Part shown: one piece after another, positions 24,707-37,949 of the stretch
How positions within the stretch are numbered: the stretch's first letter is position 1
How the letters are laid out: each line of letters starts with the position of its first letter
NCBI RefSeq assembly: GCF_020882245.1
Contig: NC_083597.1
Span: 68,178,152-68,242,151, forward strand
Length of the DNA stretch: 64,000 nucleotides
Direction: 5' to 3'
From: Rhopalosiphum padi
Lineage: Eukaryota > Arthropoda > Insecta > Hemiptera > Aphididae
Notes under the pieces: model-generated
Told to the model about the DNA's origin: nothing
Database searches by the model: none
Seen by the model: only the letters and a program-made list of their open reading frames with translations
Made by a program: the position numbers and the translations under genes

Positions 24707-25084
24707 TTAGAATTGAAGAAAACATAATGGTGTTGATGTTTTTCTTATAGTTGTGAAGCTATTATAGGTTAAACAACCTTGCTTCGAGCGAGTGAAGTAG
24801 CTTAACAAAGTTGAGCGTTTGGTGGAAAACTGACATATATTTAATTTTGCCACCGTAATAATGAGTGAATAGTATAATATTTGGTTGTTTATATTTAGTT
24901 TTATCGCTACGAATAACAGTCGGTAGTCGGTATATTTATAAGTCATTAAAAGGTGATATCGATCTAACCTTGACGTAAGACATTCATTATTTATAAAACT
25001 ATTTACGGTTTTTATTTTTTTACATAATTTGAATATTTTTGGAAAAAAGCTTGTATTAGGTATTATTGTTATCATTTTTTCCAT
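24707..25084 (-). CDS. 125-codon ATG open frame in AT-rich DNA, unknown product
   Basis: This is the longest ATG-to-stop frame in a strongly AT-rich part of the window. The predicted peptide begins MEKMITIIPNTSFFPKIF, is rich in Lys, Asn, Thr, Ile and Leu, and has six scattered Cys. No signal peptide, membrane segment or motif stands out. No splice signals are needed, since it is an uninterrupted frame. I recognise no family. It could be a lineage-specific gene, a decayed exon or chance. Confidence 0.22.
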   Translation of the reverse strand: MEKMITIIPNTSFFPKIFKLCKKIKTVNSFINNECLTSRLDRYHLLMTYKYTDYRLLFVAIKLNINNQILYYSLIITVAKLNICQFSTKRSTLLSYFTRSKQGCLTYNSFTTIRKTSTPLCFLQF

Positions 25085-25279
25085 TCTGATAAATCGAACG
25101 AGTAGATACTATTAATATCTGAATCGGCACTTATTATATTATGTTATTTTTTTAAATATTATTTTAACTTTTAAGTAAAAGATTACAGAGTAAGTTTATA
25201 CAGATTAATTTTCCAAAAATCACTGCATAGTATATAATATACTGAATCGTACCAACTATATAAAAACGTACACACCTAC

Positions 25280-26080
25280 ACTGAAATACGTTCCGCGATG
25301 CGTAATGTATTAGGTTTTACATGTCGTGTAGTAGTAGATGCATGTCGCCTAGAAAGTTAATGTGCGCCCCCTCGGCACTGGCGTACATGGGTGAAAGAGA
25401 ACGGGGTAAACGTCTGGTGGAAAATAAGCAATCTATATGCACGGATATGTATGTAGGAAAAGTGGAGAGACGAGCCGTCGACTATATACCACTCTGATAC
25501 CACAGTATATATTCCTATTATGTATGTATATTATGTATATATATGTAAGCCCTTTGCAGCCGACTCGACAGCCTCCGCAGATATTGTACCTATATAATAT
25601 ATACATATAGTGTTGCCGACGCTGCCCGGGACCCTCAAGAATCGCTAATCTCTGAGCTCTCTCTTCTCCGTGGCGGGTGCTCGTACGTTTTCACCCAGTC
25701 TGGCTGTGTATAACAATCACCCCTCGTGCGCGCAAATAAAACCTGTGAGGCCTCGTCGCCCCGTGTCGAAGGGTTTTCAATTATGTGTTTTTGGACACGC
25801 ATGTAAACGCGTCCACGCTGAGTTAGGTTTCCGCGTTCACCGTGTACAACAATATAATATATATAATATAATCCCGTGCGCGCCGCGGTAAGCCTGTAAT
25901 TTCTCTCGCGATATGTCCGAGCTTATGCTCGTGAGGAAAAACAACATCAGTGCACTACGTGTTTGTACAAATACAACAACGTATGATATGATATTATACG
26001 TGCGTGTAAGCTGCAGAGGACGACCTAGACAAACAACCACAAAGGCTGTCCATGATACATTTATATAACGTAAGTGTGTA
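25280..26080. other. CpG-rich island, no recognised gene
   Basis: Composition is elevated in GC/CpG, especially 25300-25480 and 25560-26040. A short open segment at about 26013-26066 ends at an AAC|GTAAGT donor-like site and follows a GCTGCAG acceptor-like site. One frame there reads RGRPRQTTTK before a stop, an AT-hook-like string that is too short to call. Otherwise only composition-driven open frames are seen. Confidence 0.45.
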
Positions 26081-27349
26081 TGTGCGTCGACCAGCGTGGT
26101 TCATATTACTATGTTTCGTTTATCTCTTAAGCCCAACGAATTCGTTATTAGTGCGAAAAATATAGGACTGTGGCGTGTAATGTATAGTGTATACATATAA
26201 GGTTATGTGCTACTCAATATAGTATATATAGGTATAATGTTATATAATATTTTATTGTTACCTATTGAATATATTTCGAAAACGCGTCTTTTCTAAAAAC
26301 AAATTACAAGATTATTATTTGTTTATCCGTGAACCTAATATTATGTAAATGGTGAATATTTTCAAAATTTTTGCGTGAATGTTCCCAATACTATTATTAC
26401 TATGACGTATGTGACAAAAATGTATGTGATAAGAGATGTTCGAATTGAGATAATACAGCAATTGCTGCCCTTTATCGGTCTTATGTTGTTGTTTAGAATA
26501 TTACTAACTGATCGAACAGTTAACGTTTACCAGAGGTAAAATTTCAGTCTCATTTTATAATTTATTTCTTGACACTACCATATATTTTTATTTGCAACGA
26601 TCAACTTACTAAGCTTAATATTTTTAAAATAATAATATAGTAGCGAGAAGTGAACGTTAGACCATCGGGCATCACAGTAATGTCGTGTTGTCTTTGTACG
26701 TATTAATTTACTAGCCAAGTTTACCAAAAATTAAAAAGAAATTATACGATAGAACATTTAAGATTAATAAAATAAATATTATTTGAATATGATGAAGTAT
26801 TAAAATAATATATATATATACATTTAAAAAAATAATAAGTAATAACACGATAGTAAATTATTCAAAAAATATACAACAAAATCGTTTTTATTACGATCCG
26901 ACGTAAGAATATATACTTAGGAAATGTTATAGGCAAACGTTTAATGGCTACTGCACTAAAAAAAAATAGATAACGTCACAATTTTTGCTTTGATTTTATG
27001 GACCATTCGTTTTTTATTATAGCGTTAAAATATTTTTATATTAACGCTAACATTTTTGATAAAAAGATGAAATTTGTACCGCAGTCAAGCAGTATATCTA
27101 TATGTATGATATTAAATATCACATGGTGACAGTATTATAATATAGTGCAGTACTGGGGTGTTATACATAATATTATAATATTATTACATCATTCACGGGA
27201 GATGCTATTCCGAGACTTATAAAGGTACGGAGAAAAATAAATTTTAATGTACTATTGAAATAATATCTATTCCAAAGGAGTAGAAAAAAACTCAAAGGAA
27301 ATATAGACCTAAGGGAGTGATTTTACAAAATAGTTTCGGATTTCGATGC
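26081..27349. other. AT-rich non-coding DNA
   Basis: No recognised gene or structured element was seen. Confidence 0.55.
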
Positions 27350-28360
27350 GTTAAGCATAAAACGGTCACGCGGGGGGGGGGGGGTGGAAGTATATTCAAG
27401 GATAAACAATAAACCCCCCCGAACCGTCGTCTGACCGGGTCATCTCGCGGTCGATGGTAGGAGGCTGTTCGGGTGTGTGTCGTAAGTGGGGGGTTGGAGA
27501 GTCGTAGAACTTTGTGTTTGTGTGTGTGTGCGTGTGTATATGTGAATATATATATATATATATCTATATATATGCGTAGACGGTTGACATCGTCGGCGGG
27601 AAATGTGGTACAGTCGGGAAAGTCGAGAGGAGACGAAGGGTTAAAGGGTGTAGGTAACTTCATGCATTTAGACGATCTCATTTCGCCCTTTAGGGTCTCG
27701 TCCCGCCACCACGTCCTCCTTTTCCACTACCACCGTTATATAATACGACCTGTTTGACCCGACAATTGCGACGACCGTCACAATCCAGGGGCCAAATGCA
27801 CGTATATTTATATATATATATAGATAGATAGTTACACGGGTGTGCGGTAATAAACACCTATACTAGTATAGCCCTGAGGCCGACCTCCCGGCCCACATAA
27901 CCTCTGTTGCCTCCACACGATATCATCCCCACCGCGGACGCGTAAATATATCGCTTTAACGCCTAGTCATACACACCCACACGAGCTTGTGTACCTGCTG
28001 TACATGTGTGGTATATACCTACTTGTGTTATATAATAACAATAAAATATAATTCGCGTGTCGTACTACGGGGTTTGAAACGGCGCAACCGACACGTATGC
28101 TGTTTGGATCGTCGAGCTCGGAGAAAATGTCGAAATTGGTTTCACGTGTTTGCAATAGCAGCATCACGGCGACGACGTCTTTTGGAATATTAAATAATCC
28201 GATTTCTTACAACCGCCTCCGCCGCGGACGACCCGCCGACTCGACATAGCATTATTGAACGTCTCGAGCTGCGCAGTGCACTGTAGGACATCTTATCTAG
28301 TCTTATCGTTTTACCGTTTTCCCATGCATTTTTTACCGGAGCGCGTTGCGTGCACATTAC
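27350..28360. other. CpG-rich island with G13 tract and GT/TA tracts
   Basis: It starts with a 13-base G run (27372-27384), then mixed GC-rich sequence, a GT tract (about 27517-27539), TA tracts (27547-27562 and nearby) and a second CpG-rich block (27860-28350). Open frames on both strands are low-complexity. It is possibly promoter or UTR DNA. Confidence 0.5.
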
Positions 28361-28578
28361 GTTATTGTATTACACTCCAACACATGTTATTATATAGGTA
28401 CGAATATATATATATACTGCAATGAACCGGAATGAAAACATCCAATTTCCTTCGCGGCGGTTCGTAAAATACGATAATAAAATTTGTGTGTAAGATTGGG
28501 ACAATATATATATGCACGATGTTGACAATTTAGTTGCGACCTATATACAGTACGTACGCAGTTGTCACTGTATACCTT

Positions 28579-28618
<40 letters not shown>

Positions 28619-30690
28619 TACCAACTGCAATCGTATATACGGAAAAACACAATGGAAAATGCCAAATGGTTTCTGGTAAGATTTGAAACGAATTCTGCAG
28701 CGCAGTATTGTAACGAGTGTTCAAATACGTACGTTTTAAAATAAAATCAACATACATATTATTATTATTGTTTCGGAACAAAACGTTCACTTTATATGCA
28801 ACACAGTATATTAATGTATAAAATTAAGTAGGTGAAGGCACGACGAAGGGATTAAATTAAAAAAATGAATAAACGTCGTTTTTATATTTAAATAATATTA
28901 TGTAGGTACAGGTATAAAAATATTTTGATGTTTCAAAAATTATTGGAATTCTAAGAACATAAGTTACCCGTCAATATGAAGGCTAATGTCATAACTTAAA
29001 GTGACTATAATAATCTAAATGAACCACTACTTTACTACTTTACCAATATACAGATAAATAAAATAGCAATAATTTAGGTATAATACTTGACTTCGAAATA
29101 GATTAGCGATATAGACTCAATAAAAGTCAAAAGATTTTACCTCAACCAATAAAAACAAAATTCAATTAAAACAACTCGTTTTTAAACAATAAAAGTCACG
29201 TAAAAAAGTTTATACAATGTATAAATACGTAAAATTGTAAATTAATCAACCTCGACAGTTTTAATGACTGACATTAGTTCATTCATTTCGGAAATGCGTT
29301 TGATTAATAGTTTTCATACACAACACGTATACATTTTATTCATTATAATATCTATGAGGGGTAGGTCGTGCTTTTAAAGTTCAACAAGTATCATTAATAT
29401 AAATATGTTATTTTAAATGTATCACACTTTATGGGATTATTATTACAATATAAAATAATAATTTCATTAGAATAATTTAACGCTACGGGAATGAACTTTT
29501 ATAGATTTCTAAAAGAAATTAATTGGCACTAAAAATGTGTTATACTGCTTAATATTAAAATATTAAATGGGCATTTTTTACCATTATATTCAAAATTGAA
29601 TATTTTAACTAACTGATCTATATATGAATTGGTTCAAAAAAGCGTCTTTAGACATTGCACGTAAGATACAATCTATTATATTTTGTATAAATTTAGTATG
29701 CCAAACTTTAGTTCTTACTATTATAGCTCATTTGCTCATTAAATTTAAATTTATGTAAATTGTTTGATTTGTTTGGAATAGAGTTTAGTTGAAATAAAAT
29801 ACAAATCTTATAAGTTTATAAAATGTCAAATTAGATTATTCGATTATATATTCTTATAATAAAATCACTCATTTCCCATAGGTATTACAGAGAAATAACA
29901 TTGGAACTTTACAGCTGTCAACCACAATCCTTGATGATTTGTTTATAAACATAATAATTATATATTTATATACACCAAATACTTCGTGAAGTGTGTACAT
30001 ATTATACTTGTGTCTGTGTGTCATCACAACGATTAGGTGACAGATGAATAATAAATCATAAGTACCGTTGACGTATCGTGGGTTCAAACAGGTGTGTGTA
30101 TGTGTATATGCAGTGGAGGTGTGAAGAACACGACTCAACAACAGCTCCCCCAAAATTAAACGAGAGTCGATTTAATGATACGAATTTAAAGGGTTATACA
30201 TCATTCGTATCGTGTGATTCGCGGGAACATCTGCGGACATGTTATTCAGTCACGTACGGAAAAACACGCGTATTACGCAAAAAGTGGTCGCGTAACTTAT
30301 ATTATATTATTATCGTACGTAAAAGAATAATATAATATACAAAATAGGATAGCTAAATTAGTATTTCTTATATTATGTAAACACGAATCAACAAAAATAT
30401 CAGTTAAAATTGATCGTGGAAATTAGAGAGAAAGGGAAACAAATGAAAAAATTGATGGTATAGGTAATATTTTCTATAATATAAAACTTATTGTTCAAAA
30501 TACCCGTAAAACAACATATTTGTTTATATATTTATTGAAAAGTGTGTGATGTGTCTTATGTTAAATGTTTTAGTAATATTTTTTGGTAAATAATTTTACT
30601 AAAAAAAATATTTACTTTTCCTTGAACTGCTTGCATAATAATATTCGTAACCATCTGATATTATTTAAAAGAAAAAATGATTTTACTTAC
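28361..30690. other. AT-rich non-coding DNA
   Basis: It contains the longest pure TA tract in the window (28583-28612). Just after it, 28652-28744 is a 30-codon ATG frame (MENAKWFLVRFETNS...) with a CTG|GTAAGA donor-like site inside. It is too short to call. A mixed-composition patch at 30060-30300 holds overlapping frames without motifs. Confidence 0.5.
28583..28612. repeat. (TA)15 microsatellite
   Basis: Fifteen uninterrupted TA units. Confidence 0.95.
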
Positions 30691-30782
30691 CTATTTACTA
30701 AGTATTCCAGAGAAACTTTATAGGTTTCGAGTATACTTTCGTCATTGAACCATTTTGAGCGAAAGATATGAACAATATATAA
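30691..30782 (-). CDS. exon-like segment with strong donor, unknown product
   Basis: On the minus strand the frame is open for about 30 codons and ends exactly at a consensus donor (AATAG|GTAAGT). The peptide contains FRSKWFNDESILETYKVSLE, which has a credible coding composition. No AG acceptor is visible directly upstream within the open part, which weakens the call. An alternative is part of a dispersed aphid repeat, because the adjacent 30790-30910 segment has that character. Confidence 0.2.
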
Positions 30783-31769
30783 TTAACACTTTTAAAAAAA
30801 AATTGTGACTTTGGAACACAAAAATGTGTTTTTGAAATTTTTATAACAACTTATGTGGAATATTGTATTAAATATTTTAATGTTTATGCATTTTAAAGAA
30901 AATAATTAAAACATCCTAAAATTTCTAAAAATAAAATAAATAGGGGAATCATAAACAGTAATAATATTTTTAAACTAAAATTATAATTAGACAATAATGA
31001 TTTTAATAAAATCGTTTTTGCGTAAATATTCCAGTTTTTTTTTTTATTAATTTTTAATTATTAAGAAAAGTTTTGGGTTCCTTATTTTTGATTAAACAAG
31101 ATCAACATTTTTAACATAAATCATCTATAATATTAATGAAACGTGATAATAGACATAAAAAAATCATTATAAAATCAACACGTTTCTAGATATGGTCAGA
31201 TTGTCAGAATTTAAAATAATAATAATTTGGCTGTGTTCGATCAGACATTTTTTTTCTCGAATAAAATTATATATCATTGAATACAAGTTTAACACATCCA
31301 TTACAGTGACCCACTCAATACCTACTATACAGCAGAATGGTACTTGCCAACTTTTTTTAGTATTTGTTTTATATTGTTTTGATTTCTTAGATTTCTCGAC
31401 TAGTACCCTATATACCTATACAATAAATTTGAAAATTGACCTTGCCATAGAATATAGATAATATTAAATTATCCAATATTCTCAAACTGTAAATCTACAA
31501 ACTAATAAGTAAATATATATTATCTGATCTATAAATATATACTTATATTTTCTAATCTTATTCTTCGGACGTCCGCTATTGGGAGGTTCCACATAAAAAT
31601 ATAATATAATATTATTATGTCGATTGGAAATCGTTTTGACAGTGTGTGTAGTGGAAGGGGTGGCCTGCAGGAAGCCTCGCGTACCGGAAAGAAAGAAAAA
31701 GGAAAAGGACTCGCTGCGTGTATATATGTATATATACATATATTTTTCTATTCTCTTCTTATGAACCTA
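30783..31769. other. AT-rich non-coding DNA
   Basis: No recognised gene. Probably an old dispersed repeat in its first part, then AT-rich sequence grading into mixed composition from about 31560. Confidence 0.45.

Positions 31770-31803
<34 letters not shown>
31770..31803. repeat. compound (TA)n(CA)n microsatellite
   Basis: About ten TA units run directly into six CA units, adjacent to the start of a CpG-rich island. Confidence 0.95.
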
Positions 31804-31809
31804 CTATAT

Positions 31810-32510
31810 ACAGCTACCGTCTCGCGCAGGAAACGACGACTGAGGCGGTGTAGCGGGCGCGCGTATAACAGCGCACATACCGGTCGATATCTCATTTATA
31901 GCGAAATAATGGATACGGGTTGTCGATCGCAGGTGGTGGAAAAGTTAAAGGGGTTCGTTCTTCGCCCAGCCGCCACCGTCGCCGCCGACGACGACGACGG
32001 TGCTTTCGTCAGACCAAGACAATGCGGTTGTGGGTCCTTATGTACAAGGAGGAAAGCGCGCGTGTGACACGGTGGAGCGACGGTGAGTGGCAGTTATAAG
32101 GTGCCAGCGGGTGTGAGAGGGTAGAGGCAGCAGTGTGTGTCGGTGGAAGTAGCGGTCGGTAGTGTAAGGGTGGTGGCAGAGGGGCAAGGGTGAGAAAAAC
32201 AATTTCGCGCAACGTTCCTTCTCGCCGCTTATCTTCAAACGCACCCCTGCTCGTCGACTGTTCTCCCGGCACCGCTGCCGTCACCGCCACAACTACCGGT
32301 GCGGCAGGCAGAGTCCTTTTGCTCGACGAGGTATCCGGAGGAGGCGAAAGAAAAAAAATACACCAACCGCCCTACTACCCCCGGCGTACGTATCAAAGCT
32401 GCTGCTGTTGCTGCCGCCGCGCGACACGACGCCGTCCGCCCGCTGCGTGTACGCCAGACGCAACCACCCCTGGCCACCGCTCTACACCTGTCGTAACCGA
32501 ATATTTCCAA
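31810..32510. other. CpG-rich island with CGA/GCC triplets
   Basis: This is one of the most GC-rich parts of the window. Triplet-like runs (GCCGCCGACGACGACGAC) lie near 31981-31999, and GCTGCTGCTGTTGCTGCC lies near 32398-32415. Long overlapping frames on both strands are produced by these repeats and show only Ala/Arg/Thr/Pro-rich peptide. It is possibly a first-exon or promoter region. Confidence 0.5.
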
Positions 32511-35392
32511 AAAACTACCCACCGCCCGTACACACACACTCACAATATATATATATATACTATACAACTATAGAAAATACACGTATTACGACTACACAAC
32601 AATACAGCTATACATATATACTATTACAAATACTATATTGTGCACCGTCGCGCGTTGTCGTCGTGACTATACCTCGCGACGACAGTTTTCCAATTACTTT
32701 TTTTCTACGTTTGTCATTCTTTTTTCCTTTATATTTATTTATTCTACTCTTTGGAATATATGTGTGTATAAGAAGGGAGAAAAATGTCGTAATCCTTGCG
32801 GAAGTAAAGAATCCAAAAAATCCAAACGCGTAATAATAATATTATATACGTATTACAATATAATATTGAATACATAGGTACATATTAGTCGGCTTACTAC
32901 ACATAACTTATAAAATGGATTTTAAATTTCATGAAACAAATAAAAACCATGTAAATATCTTCGTATGTTTTTTATGTATTGAATAATAAGAATAGTAATT
33001 TTTGTATCAAATCCGTTTCGAAAACAGAATGTACGAAATAAAAATAGGTAGTATTTTTTGAAGCACTTATGATTATTTTGGGTTTGGAAGAAAATTATGC
33101 TACGGAAAGAGAGTGATGGTTGATATAACTTACTATAGGCTATAGCAGATGGTATATTTACATATTGTACATATATAAAAAGTAAATTAGTAAGTTTACA
33201 TAAGTAAATACATTTTTTTATAATATATTATTGCATATTCGACATTAGAAATACCTGTACATTAAAAATAATATAACATGAACTTTTTAAGTTTTACTGG
33301 ACTGAATAAATGTATATTATTATATATATATATATATATATAGAATATTACTTCACTGTATCAAAAAATTATATTTATATATTTATAAATATATTATGTA
33401 GACATGTAAGTAAACATATTATTTTTTTTTTAACAGATAATTATGTCATATACTTTTTTGTTACATTAACCATTCCTTACAAAATGAAAAACCAACGATT
33501 ATATTCTATGAAATATCGTACAATATTGGCATTTATTATTAATAATGTAAAATGTAAAATAAAATATATGCTGATATTGGATTAAATATGCATTAAAAAA
33601 TGTATTCTACATTTTTTTTTCGATTTTACGATTTATGATTATGAAAATATAATAATTATTAACTGATTAGAGACTAGCCTACAATTTACGTAATAATGAT
33701 ATAATACAATATACATAATAGTATATACGTACGTTTTTAAAAAATCTGTTTTTATTTCGTCGAAAAATATATCTCGTAGATATATATATTTGTGAACTTT
33801 AACTTGATACATCAAATAATAGCTAGTAATATCCAACTTATGATAGTGTCTTTTATTCTTTAAATTTCGTCTAATTGTCAAATTCGATTAATATAAAATA
33901 TTACTTAGTAGGTACTTAATAAATACATTATTACAAGTTATTTATACCAAAAACGTTTATAAAAAATACTATATATTATATAATATATAATAATAATGCA
34001 GTTATATATATATACACATAAATTATAATACAAAAATATCTGTTGGGAAACGATTGTTTGTTCGATGAGATGAATCGCAGTTCCGATCCCAGACGTTTAA
34101 TAAATAAATGTTAATAGAATATTAATTGTTTATATAATGTTGAACACATAGCTTCGACTAACCCACTGCCGCGGTTAAACGATTCGCAAACCGTAAATAT
34201 GTAAAGAGAGAGAGTTTGGTCTCGCGGTCCATTTGTGTCCGGGTTATGTCGTGTATGTACGCGCGCGGTTGCGGGATTTGCTTAACGGAAACGGACAAGG
34301 GGATCGAACGCTTAAAATGGGATTAGCAAAGCTTAAATACAGATTACTCAATTACTAGTCACCGAAAAGCTATCGACGCGGTTAAGTCTATCTCGTTGTA
34401 TATATTAAACTCGACTACGCGTCACACTTCAATGTTATAATGATATTATAGTGCTGTGATTTTAAGTTTTTTTTTTACCTGTATATAGCGTTATAACTTG
34501 GTATATTTATTAGTAATTACCTATGTATCATAGATTCATAACTTAATAGGTACCGCATGCAAGTATACGCTATGCTATAGGAAGATATAATACTATATAA
34601 TGCGTAGTATTCGTTAGCACTTATACTATACTATTTTTTCGTTTACATTATATAATATTTATACAGGTATTTGGACCAATGGACCAAAATTGCACTAGAA
34701 AGTATTGACAATCTGAATATTGGTACACGATATTCATTTATTACCGATAATTTAGTATTTACCGCTATTATCTACATTAATTTTAATAATAGTCATATTT
34801 TAATATCGATATTCCCGATAATTCTAACATTGCTTGTAATGTTGTGATCGAAGTCAGTACTTATATATACTGCTGCATTGGCCAATTACGTTCGGTGCCC
34901 GTATAGATGATAACCCATTATGTTGTTATATATACTAATAAAAGTTTGAAGTTTTAATATCGGTAAATGAAATCACCGCGTCACGATTTCGTAACAAAAA
35001 ATTGGATAATCGAACGTACAGAAAACGATATTAGCTATTCATTATGAACGTAATATCAAAAACAGTTTGGTAAATAATAAGTACCTATCGTACACCTGTC
35101 CGTAAATTATAGGTAGCATATTTTTATGAAGTAGATTATTTTTATAATAGTGTCTGATAACTTTGCTCGATCATTGATCTCAGAAAGTGAATCGTTTTTA
35201 GTTTTTTCCCTTTTAAATCTATAATTTATAATAAAGAATGGTAATATGATGGGTTTGGCATTTATATTAAATGCTTATAATAGTATAATGATTGTGATAC
35301 GTATTCGTTATTTTAGTAATTTAGTACGAAGCGGTGAATACGTATGGTAAAGAATTTTTAAACAAGTTTTAAGAAAAATAACATTTTTTTAA
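32511..35392. other. AT-rich non-coding DNA
   Basis: No recognised gene. A TA tract lies at about 33321-33342. A less AT-rich patch at 34060-34400 contains no open frame of note. Confidence 0.55.
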
Positions 35393-35611
35393 AATGTAAG
35401 TAGTAAAATAACACTAATTCAATGTACAACAATTAAGCTGTTTAATGAAGTTTTTCAGTATTATTCGTTACAGATAGCTGGAATATCCGTAAATTCTTTA
35501 GTTGCGTTCCTTTTGATCTTATTGGCAGCATACTCAACATCTTATACTATGACTATAAGTGAGATTAGATCTCGATTAAGTTCAGATTTCGAGGATGAAA
35601 GAGAAATCTGA
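35393..35611 (+). CDS. 72-codon open frame with a membrane-like segment
   Basis: The frame is open from a TAA at 35390-35392 to TGA at 35609-35611. Two possible acceptors lie inside it (TTTTTCAG at 35451-35458 and TCGTTACAG ending at 35473), so a terminal exon of about 45-51 codons is plausible. The peptide has one strongly hydrophobic run (SLVAFLLILLAAY) followed by a polar Ser/Thr-rich stretch and an acidic end (SSDFEDEREI). This is the layout of a membrane segment with a short tail. No family recognised and no partner exons seen. Confidence 0.28.
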   Translation, partial: NVSSKITLIQCTTIKLFNEVFQYYSLQIAGISVNSLVAFLLILLAAYSTSYTMTISEIRSRLSSDFEDEREI

Positions 35612-37905
35612 TCAAACAAACTGAGTCCAGGCGAATAGGAAAAATAAGGTTGGGGTAACCACAGGACTCCTTTTTTTCGTTAAAAACTGGTTGTTAGAGA
35701 TAACTATTTGATAGGGAAAGTGATCATTGAGTATTCATGTGTTTGAAATGTCTAGTCTAATGCAAATCACTCTTTTTTTTTAAACATTTTAAACTTGAAA
35801 GGCTTCTTTATAACAAAACTTTGTTGCCATGGAAGTAAAAATTAAAAAAAAGCTCAATGCTATGAGATTACTTTAAAAAATACCAATCTCGTAATTTTTC
35901 TGTTACATCTCATATAAACATATAAGTGAATGTAGCGTATTTACTAAAATAATAAACTTATAAAGATATCGATTTTAATTTAAAATAACCGCTTGTAAAC
36001 CGACCGTTGTAATCGGGACCGAGTAGATTTTCCAAACAAGTATTCGATGTAATGCGTCCGTAATGTCAAACCATACACACACGTCACACGACACCCGTCA
36101 ATATATTATTATCATTATATCCTATCTACTGAATAATCTATTATAATAAAGGGAGGGTTTCACTTGAAAAGTAGTTGTTTGTACAGGACACTCTTTAGGT
36201 AGTACTTACAAAAGAATTTTAAAATACTGTCTTTAGTTAAATTTAAAAATGCCAAAAATCAAATTTTGAATAAATTCATTACTAAAAAAAACGGGGTGAG
36301 CATAATGGTTGGTAAATTACGCTGTATATCACTGTGATAGTGTGATCCATACGGTAGGAGATATTAATATGGTAACTATAATAAACTATAATAATGTGCC
36401 ACGGAGCGTTTATGGAGGATATCCGCGTGCGATATTGTGTTCCGTTCCGGTTTCCAATATAATAATAAAAATGTTCAAGTATCAGTGTATACAATATGGT
36501 ATTATTATTATTTTTTTATTATTGTGATTTGCTACTATAAAATTACTATAAACATTACACGCGCATCTACGTTGCGTACAGATTTCATTCGACATTGTCA
36601 CCGCATGGTGTACATGTTTTATATATTATACATATTATGTTATTATATTGTGTTTCGGTATTCGATGTAGCTATTACAGGCGTAGTAAACGAGGAAATCG
36701 AATCAGCCGAGGAAAATAGGCCGCGCGAGCAATTGCCAATCATCGGTGGCGCCGTTCGCCGGCGGCGGCGTTTCGTTAAAAAAAAAAAAAAAAAAACTAT
36801 ACCGAATTGAAAATAATAATAAAGAAAAAAACGGTAAATGCGCGCGACGTCTATTATGGAAACTCGCGTAAACCTATATAATATATAAATATACAATAAC
36901 GCTTGTGTAGGTATATATACACATAATAATATTATTATATTTACCTAACCCACACCGTATATTATATAGTAATTGAAAGTTGTAATATTAGAATATTTTG
37001 GAAGTATATTCTCGATTTATAGCATACTAAGCAAGAAATTAATTCTATACAACGACGAATTAAGAATCGAAAATTTAAATTGTACCTATATACTTTTTTA
37101 ATATATTTGATTGGATGCTATTTATACGATTTTATGTAAATTTAATATCTATAAATAAAAAACATTTCCATGGTTTTTGTTTCATTTACCTGTGTACTTT
37201 ATGTTCAATTGTGTAGTGTATGTATTTTCTATTATCAAAAAGTCAATTTTTCCAATATCAAAGGTTTTCCAGATGCTATTTTGTTATTGGTCTTGACGTT
37301 TACCTATAATATGTTAACATGTACAACAACGTATATTAATATTTTTTTCAACAATTTTCAATATCATACTAGTTTCATAGTGATGTTTAAAAAAAATAAT
37401 TTTGTGATATTCTAATGCGTACATAAATAAGATAAAATTTTCTTTTAATTATGAATATTTTTTTTGTATATATATTACTTTTTTTGTATACTAAATATTT
37501 TTGTTTGCGTATTTTATCGATTTTATTAACTTTCATAACTTTTTCGCCGTAAAAATCTATAGTATGTTTTCTTATACACGCTCGACTCTTCTTATACATT
37601 ATACCTAATCAGAACGTTGAAAGAATTTAGATTTCATTATTTACGAACTAATATTGGTAATGCAGGTACAATACGTGTATACGTGTATGTTGTTGTTGTC
37701 TAAAATTTCCATCGACTGTATACAGTGTTTTCTCTCGCGGGACCGATATAACATCTATAGAGGTAGATACATTACATTATATTCAAAGATTGTTGATTTT
37801 CGGTTTATATAGTTTTGTTTATCGACACCTGCTGCTGCTGACGCTACCGTCGTCTTATTTTCACCAGATTTTTATTTTTCGTCAGTAAGAGCTAGAGGGA
37901 GAGGG
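35612..37905. other. AT-rich non-coding DNA
   Basis: No recognised gene. A short GC-rich patch (about 36710-36777) runs into a 20-base A tract (36778-36797). It could be a decayed retro-insertion tail, but no target duplication was found. An AT-rich open frame at 37170-37415 has no motif. Confidence 0.5.
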
Positions 37906-37949
37906 GTGTGTGTGTGTGTGCATGAGAGAGAAAGAGAGAGAGAGAGAGT
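37906..37949. repeat. compound (GT)n(GA)n microsatellite
   Basis: A GT tract is followed directly by a GAGA-rich purine tract. In insects GAGA runs can be bound by GAGA-factor-like proteins, but nothing here shows that this one is functional. Confidence 0.9.

Noticed and set aside
28652..28744. 30-codon ATG frame (MENAKWF...) with an internal GTAAGA site
   Set aside because: Too short to separate from chance, and no homology is recognised. It follows a TA microsatellite directly.
31982..32573. Long overlapping frames on both strands
   Set aside because: High GC and triplet repeats keep all frames open. The peptides are Ala/Arg/Thr/Pro low-complexity and the strands contradict each other.
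34680..34705. AATTGCACTAG resembling the 5' part of miR-92
   Set aside because: Only the seed region matches and the flanks do not form a hairpin by eye.
36778..36797. A20 tract after a GC-rich patch, as a possible retrocopy tail
   Set aside because: No recognisable coding or transposon sequence precedes it and no target duplication was found.
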